From contig JABISG010000156.1 of NCBI GenBank assembly GCA_018699955.1, positions 1-60,675 of the forward strand: DNA of 60,675 nt, in the 5' to 3' direction. Made by a program: the position numbers and the translations under genes. A model generated the notes under the pieces. That model ran no database searches, was not told where the DNA came from, and worked only from the letters and a program-made list of their open reading frames with translations. Source of the stretch: Planctomycetaceae bacterium. GTDB lineage: Bacteria > Planctomycetota > Planctomycetia > Planctomycetales > Planctomycetaceae. Shown here piece after piece: positions 53,081-59,644 of this stretch. How positions within the stretch are numbered: the first letter of the stretch is position 1; each line of letters starts with the position of its first letter.

Positions 53081-53107
53081 GCTTTGGAATTCTTGTCCGA
53101 TTCACAA

Positions 53108-54604
53108 CTACTGGTGCGCCAACTCGTCCTCGGCGCGTTCGATCAATGCGTTCTCTTCTTCGGGTGCCTGCGCCACCAGGTGATGCCGACTGTACAACAC
53201 GAAGTACAGGATACCGATTACCAGAAAAATCGCGACGCCCCACACGGCCGGGCGATAGTCTTCCACCGAGAACGTGGCGAACAATGCCACCAACGACAAC
53301 AACGCGCCGACAACCGCGCCGGGTATTCCCAGCGGACTGCGATACGGTCTGGGCAAATCGGGCCGCACGATTCGCAACTTGATGAAGCTGGCCATCACCA
53401 TTGTGTACGAAATCACCGCGCCGAAGACGGCCATGTTCAACAACGCCGCCCCAACCACTCCCTCGCCGGTGACACTGATCACCACAGTGCACAACAGCCC
53501 GATCGCTGCCCCCAGAATCAACGCCACATAGGGCGTGTGTTGACTGTTGGTCAGCGAGATCCAACGCGGAATGTACCCGGCCCGCGAGAGGGCAAACAGC
53601 ACGCGGCCGTAGGCGTAAACAATGGTGTGAAAACTGGCGACCAACCCGGTCAACGCGAACAGCGTCAGCAGCCAACTGGCCATTCCCTTGCCGAACACGG
53701 CCTGAAAACCGTCGGACAGCGGAGCATCGGAACTGCCGATTGCCACCGCCCCGCCGCCAACTCCCGAGTTCAACACCAATGTCAACAGCGACAACAACAA
53801 CAGCGTGACGATGCCCCAGATCAATGCTTTCGGCATATCCCTGGCCGCATCGTGCGATTCCTCGGCCGCCAAGGGGAGTTGTTCAATCGCCAGATAAAAC
53901 CACATCGCAAACGGCAGCGCGGCGAACACACCCCACCAACCTTTCGGCAACCCGTCGGCCGAATGCCCTTCATCGGCCGGCACGTTGAACAGCAAATCGA
54001 AATCGAAGGCACCGCTGACCACGGCGGCCACGTAGAACACAATCAAAATGCACGCCGCAATCAGCGTGACGACCAAGCCAATCTTGAGCGTCAATTCGAC
54101 ACCGCGGATGTTGATCCCCACAAAGACCACGTAATAAGCAATCCACCACACAAACGGCGGGACGCCGGGAATCAACTCCTGCATGTAGCCGCCAATGAAG
54201 AACACAATGACGGCGGGCGTGATGACGTACTCGATGGTGTCGGTCAGCCCGCAGATGAAACCGCCGGTTGGGCCGAAGGCGTTGCGGGTGAACGAAAAGA
54301 AGCCGCCGGCATGCGGCAACGCGGCCGAAAGTTCGGCAATCGAAAACACCATGCAGACATACATCACGGCCATCAACACCGTGCCGATGGCGAGTCCCCA
54401 GAACCCACCATGAATCAGCCCGGTCTGCCAGCCGGCAAAATCACCCGAAATAACCGCACCGACCCCCAGCGCCCACAGCAAAATCCACCCCGCGCTCTTG
54501 CGCAGTTTTCGCTTCTGCAGGTAGTCATCGCCGACGTCGTCATACCGCGCCAACCCGGATCGTTTTTCTGCCACGCTGTTGTCCGTCTCAGAAGGTCCGT
54601 TCAC
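53108..54604 (-). CDS. APC-superfamily amino acid/amine permease (ethanolamine-permease-like)
   Basis: Encodes 498 residues with about 12 hydrophobic segments. The first helices contain GWILLWALGVGAVISGDFAG, the unwound-helix motif region of the APC fold, and NAFGPTGGFICGLTDTIEYV in the third segment recalls ethanolamine-permease-type APC transporters. The C-terminal tail is acidic (EEENALIERAEDE). The start is uncertain: GTG at 54604 was chosen; GTG at 54574 is possible, and the frame further upstream reads through a palindromic repeat. It is the first gene of a minus-strand set with an amine ligase, a gamma-glutamyl hydrolase and an SDR, and probably imports the amine they degrade. Confidence 0.86.
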   Translation of the reverse strand: MNGPSETDNSVAEKRSGLARYDDVGDDYLQKRKLRKSAGWILLWALGVGAVISGDFAGWQTGLIHGGFWGLAIGTVLMAVMYVCMVFSIAELSAALPHAGGFFSFTRNAFGPTGGFICGLTDTIEYVITPAVIVFFIGGYMQELIPGVPPFVWWIAYYVVFVGINIRGVELTLKIGLVVTLIAACILIVFYVAAVVSGAFDFDLLFNVPADEGHSADGLPKGWWGVFAALPFAMWFYLAIEQLPLAAEESHDAARDMPKALIWGIVTLLLLSLLTLVLNSGVGGGAVAIGSSDAPLSDGFQAVFGKGMASWLLTLFALTGLVASFHTIVYAYGRVLFALSRAGYIPRWISLTNSQHTPYVALILGAAIGLLCTVVISVTGEGVVGAALLNMAVFGAVISYTMVMASFIKLRIVRPDLPRPYRSPLGIPGAVVGALLSLVALFATFSVEDYRPAVWGVAIFLVIGILYFVLYSRHHLVAQAPEEENALIERAEDELAHQ

Positions 54605-54722
54605 ACACCAACGCAGATCATTAAAGCCGGAAGCGCCGGTGAAGGAAACCGTGCGCGGTTCTTCGCTTGCGTTTCTTGAAGTTGCACAGTTCTTGTAGCC
54701 GCGAAGCGGCGAAAGGTAATAG

Positions 54723-54742
54723 CCACGGGCGTAAGCCCGTGG
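54723..54742. repeat. CCACGGGC palindrome upstream of the permease gene
   Basis: CCACGGGC at 54723-54730, loop gtaa, GCCCGTGG at 54735-54742, a perfect 8-bp hairpin. Another small palindrome (gccgcgaagcggc) lies just before it at 54698-54710. Confidence 0.6.
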
Positions 54743-54880
54743 AATGGCGGCGAGAACCAACGTTTAGCCAGTAGGGTGAATCGATGACGCAGGATAAAGG
54801 TATGAGACACCGTTTCCTGCACGCGATCTGAAAACGCGAATCCAAGACCTCAGGCGGAGCCCGAGCTACCCGACTCCGGC

Positions 54881-55351
54881 TCATTGCTTAGACCGGGGGA
54901 ACGTAAAGGTGGGACTGCGATTCGCGACGCCCTTCGCCTGTTCTGGCGTCATAGTTTTCGAGTCGAACGTATTAATCCCGTATCTGAAGGAGAAACGCTC
55001 GAACTCGATCAAGCCATGGATTCCCCGATGCGTTGGACCCGACCGTACCCACCCAAACTCTCGATCCCCGGCAGCAACTTTGACGGCGAAAGCCTGTGTC
55101 TCTTCTTCAGGGGCGAACGAGAAAACGAACTTGTGGCCTTCTATCGTAAATCGAGCCGGTGCGGTACAGGAAAGATCGCGATGATTCCCATCCACGTTGC
55201 ACGAACCTCGGACCTGCGCTCCGCCCGGACCCGGTTCAACATCGATCACGACGAAACCAGTTGACGGCGGCAGCAGAAACCATGTGCCCACAGCGCCCAG
55301 CAGCACCAGCGCGGCTACGGCCGTGGCCCAGATAGCGCGACGCGTGTTCAA
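54881..55351 (-). CDS. Small membrane-anchored or exported hypothetical protein
   Basis: Encodes 156 residues. It starts with TTG at 55351, supported by GGAGAA about 9 nt upstream. Residues 8-28 (WATAVAALVLLGAVGTWFLL) form one hydrophobic segment that is either an uncleaved anchor or a signal peptide. The rest is a small beta-rich domain (TGFVVIDVEPGPGGAQVRGS, RFTIEGHKFVFSFAPEEETQ) with two Cys in GSCNVDGNHRDLSC that could form a disulfide. No family recognised. It stands alone between the permease and a PQQ-type propeller gene. Confidence 0.62.
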   Translation of the reverse strand: MNTRRAIWATAVAALVLLGAVGTWFLLPPSTGFVVIDVEPGPGGAQVRGSCNVDGNHRDLSCTAPARFTIEGHKFVFSFAPEEETQAFAVKVAAGDREFGWVRSGPTHRGIHGLIEFERFSFRYGINTFDSKTMTPEQAKGVANRSPTFTFPRSKQ

Positions 55352-55585
55352 ATCGGATATTCTCCGTCACCGATCTTGTGTTTTTCAAAATCCCGGAAAT
55401 TACATTTCCGCCGCAGGATTGCGGCCTAACACGCAGGCCGATGATTTCCCAAATTTGATTACCAGCCGTTCGTTGCCCGACTGTCATGCCAATTCCGGCG
55501 TATTAGACCGTTCTCTATAACGCCCATATTACTCGAAAGGTGGCCCATCTGCTCAAAACCGGACACCTGCTGCCTGACATTCGTT

Positions 55586-56851
55586 TCACTTCGCGTCCTC
55601 CGCCCTTCCACCCACCGCATACAAATGCGACAGCGAACGCAAGAACATCATTCCACCCGCCACGGCCGGGGTGCTTTGGGAGCGTTCGCCGAGGGGGTTG
55701 CGGGCGAGGAGTTTGTATTCGTCTGACGCGGCGATGACGACGACTTCGCCGGCGTCGTTGATGGAATAGAGGCGGTCGTTCACGCAGATTGGTGAACCGA
55801 GATAGTTGCCGCCGACGCGTTTCATCCAGACCGTTTTGCCCGTCTGTGCGTTGGCGCAGGTGACGATGCCTTTGTCGGACCAGAGGTAGACGCGGTCTTT
55901 GTGAACCAACGCCGTCGGAATGTGTGGCACGCCGCGTTCGATTCTCCAGACTTCTTCGACGTCGTCCGGTTTGCCGCTTTTGCCGGGGCGGACAGCCACA
56001 ACGTGTTTCTCGGCCGTCACGAATCCACAGGTGCCGATGACCAGATCGCCGGCGATGACCGGTGAGCCGATTGCGCGTTCCTTGCGGGTCAGCAGAAAGA
56101 CCGGTTTCTCCCAAACCGTTTTGCCGTTGGTGGGATTGATCGCCGTGATGCCGTGTTGCCAGTTGGTGAAGATGAGGACCGGATCGCGGCCTTTCGGCGC
56201 GTAGACGCAGGGCGTGGAATAGGTGATGCGTTTGCTACGGCGGGGGACGTTCCACAACACGTTGCCGTTGTTGCGATCGACGGCAATGAGGCTGCTCTTT
56301 CCATCTTGATCGTTGCCGAGGATGATCATCTCGCCGTAAACAATGGGCGAGCCGGCGAATCCGTGTCCCCCTTTGAACGGTCCGAGGTCGGCGTTCCAGA
56401 CTTCGTTGCCTTCGTGGTCGAGCGCCAGCAGCGTCAGTTTTTTGGGGACGGCCCAACTCACATAGACGTGCTTGTCATCGACGACGGGCGTCGAAGAGGC
56501 GAAGCTGTTGACCTTATGCTTCTTGTGATTGGACGCCTCGAAATCGCGCGACCAGAGTGTGCTGCCGTCACGGGTATCGACGCAGATGACCACACGCGTG
56601 CCGCCGTCTTCGCGTTCGGCGTTGACGAACAATCGGTTCCCCCACACCACCGGCGACCCGTGCCCTTTGCCGGGCAGCGAAATCTTCCAGCGATAATCGT
56701 CGGCTCCCCATTCGACCGGCATGTTGGCCGCCGCACTAACGCCGGTGCCATTCGGACCACGAAAACGGGTCCATTCCTGAGCGCTTGCGGGTTTGCCGGT
56801 CGATACAAAAAGAACAAAGAGCAGGGCCAGCGTGCTGAGTTGTCGTAACAT
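55586..56851 (-). CDS. Exported PQQ-type beta-propeller protein
   Basis: Encodes 421 residues with a signal peptide (LSTLALLFVLFVSTGKPASA). The mature start WTRFRGPNGTGVS is the usual opening of planctomycete PQQ-like propeller proteins. Blades with the PQQ repeat pattern follow: ICVDTRDGSTLWSRDF, LALDHEGNEVWNADLGPF, IAVDRNNGNVLWNVPR, TAINPTNGKTVWEKPV and TCANAQTGKTVWMKRVGG. No quinoprotein dehydrogenase active-site motif (CxxC vicinal Cys, Asp base) was seen, so it may be a BamB-like scaffold and not an enzyme. The start at 56851 was chosen for the signal peptide. It is divergent from pyrB. Confidence 0.85.
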   Translation of the reverse strand: MLRQLSTLALLFVLFVSTGKPASAQEWTRFRGPNGTGVSAAANMPVEWGADDYRWKISLPGKGHGSPVVWGNRLFVNAEREDGGTRVVICVDTRDGSTLWSRDFEASNHKKHKVNSFASSTPVVDDKHVYVSWAVPKKLTLLALDHEGNEVWNADLGPFKGGHGFAGSPIVYGEMIILGNDQDGKSSLIAVDRNNGNVLWNVPRRSKRITYSTPCVYAPKGRDPVLIFTNWQHGITAINPTNGKTVWEKPVFLLTRKERAIGSPVIAGDLVIGTCGFVTAEKHVVAVRPGKSGKPDDVEEVWRIERGVPHIPTALVHKDRVYLWSDKGIVTCANAQTGKTVWMKRVGGNYLGSPICVNDRLYSINDAGEVVVIAASDEYKLLARNPLGERSQSTPAVAGGMMFLRSLSHLYAVGGRAEDAK

Positions 56852-57225
56852 GAATGGCTCGATCGATGAAAGGAGACGGAAACAGCGCCGACACGGTATG
56901 GCGGACATTCTTATCCTAGTGCAGAGCCAAAGGCGAAACCAGCAATGCCCTGACTACAGGCAGTTTCAAAACTCCTTTTCGGGGTAGGGTGGCTGGGGTC
57001 GACCAACGGGAGCCCCCAGCGATTGCAGCATCTGGGGGCTTCGCTCCGCTACGACCCCAGCCACCCATCGATATTTTGAAACTGCCTCTACAAGTCCTTT
57101 CACAATTCGACCACCGGCGACGTTGAAGCACTTTGTGCGCATTGATACGATCAATGAAACACCCCGTCGCTGCAAACATCAGCGATAAAGCGGCCTCGAA
57201 TCTCTGCTGTGAAGAACGGACTTCC
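56852..57225. other. Divergent spacer between the propeller gene and pyrB
   Basis: About 370 bases. It holds the 130-bp nested palindrome at 56958-57087 and the presumed promoters of both flanking genes. In-frame codons upstream of the chosen pyrB start (57133-57225) have no family resemblance and are treated as leader. Confidence 0.5.
56958..57087. repeat. 130-bp nested palindromic element, MITE-like
   Basis: Three layers of inverted repeats share one centre: outer AGGCAGTTTCAAAA (56958-56971) with TTTTGAAACTGCCT (57074-57087), middle GGGTGGCTGGGGTCG (56987-57001) with CGACCCCAGCCACCC (57052-57066), inner AGCCCCCAG (57011-57019) with CTGGGGGCT (57032-57040). All are perfect. It has no coding capacity, so it could be a miniature transposable element or a nested pair of insertions. 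Confidence 0.75.
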
Positions 57226-58185
57226 ATGACTGCCTCCACCGGGCCTCAAACGGTAACCGGTCTGCGCTGGACACGACGGCACCTGTTGGGGCTGGCGGAC
57301 TTGAGCGCAGAGGAGATCACGTCGATTCTCGACCAGGCCGAGGAATTCAAGCGGCTGGCCGCCGCCGGTGAGACGAAACTCAACGCGCTGGCCGGCACGG
57401 TTGTCGCCAATTTGTTCTTCGAGAACTCGACGCGCACGCGAACCAGTTTTTCGCTGGCGGCCAAACGGCTCAGTGCCGACACGATCGACTTTTCTTCATC
57501 GGGCAGCAGTCTCTCGAAGGGGGAGACGTTTCTCGATACGGCTCGCAACATCGAGGCGATGGGCGCGACCCAGGTGGTTGTTCGCCATCGAACGCCAGGC
57601 GCTCCGCATCTGCTGGCGAAGTCACTTGGAGTCAATGTGTTGAACGCGGGCGATGGCACACGCGAACACCCGACGCAGGCGCTGCTCGACATTTTCACGA
57701 TCCGCGAACGGCGCGGCACTCTGGAAGGGCTGACCGTCGCGTTGGTTGGCGACATTCTGCACAGCCGCGTTGCTCGCTCGAATATCTTTGGATTGACCAC
57801 GCTCGGCGCACGGGTCATCGTCTGCGGGCCGGCGACGCTCATCCCGCCGCACATCGAAGAATTGGGCGTCGAGGTTTCGTACAACTTTGACGACATTCTC
57901 GCCGAGGCCGATTGCATCAACCTGCTGCGGGTGCAGTTTGAACGCCAGCGCGGCGGGTTCTTTCCTTCGGTGCGGGAATACGCGCACCTGTTCGGCATGG
58001 ACGGCCCACGGCTTCGCCGCGCCAAAGACGAAGTGTTGATTCTCGCACCCGGTCCGATTAACCGCGGACTGGAAATCACGCCGGAAGTTGCCGACGGCGG
58101 ACACTCAGTCATTCTCGATCAGGTGACCAACGGCCTGATGATCCGCATGGCCTGTCTGTATCTGTTAAACCAACAAAACCAATAA
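57226..58185 (+). CDS. pyrB: Aspartate carbamoyltransferase catalytic subunit
   Basis: Encodes 319 residues, a normal length. It joins carbamoyl phosphate to aspartate in pyrimidine synthesis. Signatures: carbamoyl-phosphate site FFENSTRTRTSFSLAAKRL, SSGSSLSKGETFLDTARN, HRTPGAPHLLAKSL, NAGDGTREHPTQALLDIFTI, VALVGDILHSRVARSNI, and LILAPGPINRGLEI near the C-terminus. The ATG at 57226 was chosen because family similarity begins a few residues later. It is followed after 7 bp by the dihydroorotase-like gene, so the two form an operon. No pyrI regulatory subunit gene is seen. The pairing with an inactive dihydroorotase resembles the PyrB-PyrC' holoenzyme of pseudomonads and others. Confidence 0.97.
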   Translation: MTASTGPQTVTGLRWTRRHLLGLADLSAEEITSILDQAEEFKRLAAAGETKLNALAGTVVANLFFENSTRTRTSFSLAAKRLSADTIDFSSSGSSLSKGETFLDTARNIEAMGATQVVVRHRTPGAPHLLAKSLGVNVLNAGDGTREHPTQALLDIFTIRERRGTLEGLTVALVGDILHSRVARSNIFGLTTLGARVIVCGPATLIPPHIEELGVEVSYNFDDILAEADCINLLRVQFERQRGGFFPSVREYAHLFGMDGPRLRRAKDEVLILAPGPINRGLEITPEVADGGHSVILDQVTNGLMIRMACLYLLNQQNQ

Positions 58186-58192
58186 GCCTTCA

Positions 58193-59473
58193 ATGACGAC
58201 GATCCACATTCACGGCGGCCGAATTATCGACCCCGCACAACAGATCGACCGCACGGCCGATTTGTTGATTCGCGACGGGAACATCGTCGGTATTGATGAG
58301 AGTTCAGAATCGGTCGATGAATCGATTGACGCCGCCGGTTTGATCGTCTGCCCCGGTTTGATCGACCTGCACGTTGCGTTGCGCGAACCGGGTTTTGAAG
58401 AAGACGAGACGATTGCCAGCGGGACGGCGGCGGCATTGGCGGGCGGTTTCACCAGCGTCGCCAGCATGCCCGATACCTCGCCGGTTGTCGATAATCGGGC
58501 GGCAGCCGAGTTCATTGTTCTGCAGGCAGAACGGGCCGGGAATTGTCGCGTGTTTCCGCTGGGAGCCGTCACCAAAGATCACGCAGCGGAAGAACTGTCG
58601 GAAATCGGACAACTGGTCGATGGAGGCGCGGTCGCATTTACCGGCGCGAAAAAGCCGGTTGCAAACGCCGAGATCATGCGTCGCGCGCTCGAATACACGC
58701 GGATGTTTGATCGGCCGATTTTCAATCACCCACAGGTTCCCGAATTGGTTTCCAAAGCGGTGATGCACGACGGCTACTACTCCACGCTGTTGGGAATGCC
58801 CGGCATGCCGGCCGCTTCCGAGAGCATTATGATCGGCCGTGACATTGCGTTGGCGGAAATGACGGGCGGGAAACTGCATCTGATGTGCGTCAGCACAGCC
58901 GATGCCGTCGAGCAGATTCGGCGGGCGAAAGCGCGCGGCATCGCGGTTACGGCCGACGTGACACCGCATCATCTGGTACTGACCGATGAATCACTGCAGT
59001 CATTCGACTCGAACTTCAAGGTCGATCCGCCACTGCGGACGCAGGAACACATCGACGCGCTGATTGAAGGTTTGAAAGACGGCACAATCGACGCCATCTG
59101 CTCGGACCATCAACCCTTTGCCGAAGAGAAGAAGGCGGTGGAAGTCGATCTGGCACCGTTTGGCATTGTTGGTTTGGAAACAGTGCTGCCATTGTGCGTC
59201 AAGAGTTTGATCGAACCGGGGCATCTCGACTGGCCGGAGTTGATCGCACTGCTTTCGACAGGCCCGGAGAGAATTCTGAACATCAATAAAGGATCGCTGC
59301 ATCCCGGTGCAGATGCCGACGTCACGCTGATCGATCCCGATGTTTCCTGGATCATCGATCCGGCCGATTTTCGCTCGCAAGGCCGCAACACACCGTTCGC
59401 CGGCTGGAACGTTAGCGGCCGCGCGCAAACCGTAATCGTGGGCGGTCAGGTGCGCTATCGGTCGGAAGCGTGA
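58193..59473 (+). CDS. pyrC: Dihydroorotase homologue, probably inactive (PyrC'-type)
   Basis: Encodes 426 residues and covers the whole amidohydrolase fold from PGLIDLHVALREPGFEEDET to RNTPFAGWNVSGRAQTVIVG. Compared by eye with type I dihydroorotases, metal ligands are missing: the HxH motif reads HVA (second His to Ala, codon gcg), the bridging Lys/Asp position in GAVAFTGAKKPV has no acid, and the His of CHVST is Cys (LHLMCVST). The His in FNHPQ and the Asp in SDHQPF remain. This is the pattern of non-catalytic PyrC' proteins, which stabilise aspartate carbamoyltransferase. It starts 7 bp after pyrB. If so, an active dihydroorotase must be encoded elsewhere in the genome. Confidence 0.88.
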   Translation: MTTIHIHGGRIIDPAQQIDRTADLLIRDGNIVGIDESSESVDESIDAAGLIVCPGLIDLHVALREPGFEEDETIASGTAAALAGGFTSVASMPDTSPVVDNRAAAEFIVLQAERAGNCRVFPLGAVTKDHAAEELSEIGQLVDGGAVAFTGAKKPVANAEIMRRALEYTRMFDRPIFNHPQVPELVSKAVMHDGYYSTLLGMPGMPAASESIMIGRDIALAEMTGGKLHLMCVSTADAVEQIRRAKARGIAVTADVTPHHLVLTDESLQSFDSNFKVDPPLRTQEHIDALIEGLKDGTIDAICSDHQPFAEEKKAVEVDLAPFGIVGLETVLPLCVKSLIEPGHLDWPELIALLSTGPERILNINKGSLHPGADADVTLIDPDVSWIIDPADFRSQGRNTPFAGWNVSGRAQTVIVGGQVRYRSEA

Positions 59474-59493
59474 TTTGATCGAAGTCGCAGAAA

Positions 59494-59524
59494 CCCGGCC
59501 TTTTGAAAAGACCGGGCTTTTTTT
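59494..59524 (+). terminator. Rho-independent terminator of the pyrB-pyrC operon
   Basis: A stem of CCCGGCCTT with AAGACCGGG (one mismatch) around a short loop is followed by seven T residues at 59518-59524. It begins 20 nt after the stop codon of the dihydroorotase-like gene. Confidence 0.85.
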
Positions 59525-59576
59525 ACCTACAAAGTCTCCAAGGGAGAAGGAGTAAGTGAAGCCTTGAAGCAAAAAC

Positions 59577-59610
59577 GCACGCCGAGACCGCTGTAACGGA
59601 CCCGGCGTGC
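59577..59610. promoter_or_regulatory. 8-bp palindrome in the leader of the recombinase gene
   Basis: GCACGCCG at 59577-59584 pairs with CGGCGTGC at 59603-59610 around an 18-nt loop. On the minus strand it is followed by five T residues, so it could stop transcription coming from the right; on the plus strand it is a leader hairpin about 34 bp before the recombinase start. It may also mark the end of the mobile element. Confidence 0.45.
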
Positions 59611-59644
59611 TGACGAAATCCTTGAGTAAACAAGGAGATCCGCT

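Noticed and set aside
53084..54679. Plus-strand 531-residue frame rich in His, Gln and Arg
   Set aside because: Antisense to the 12-helix permease, whose hydrophobic codons explain the His/Gln-rich reading.
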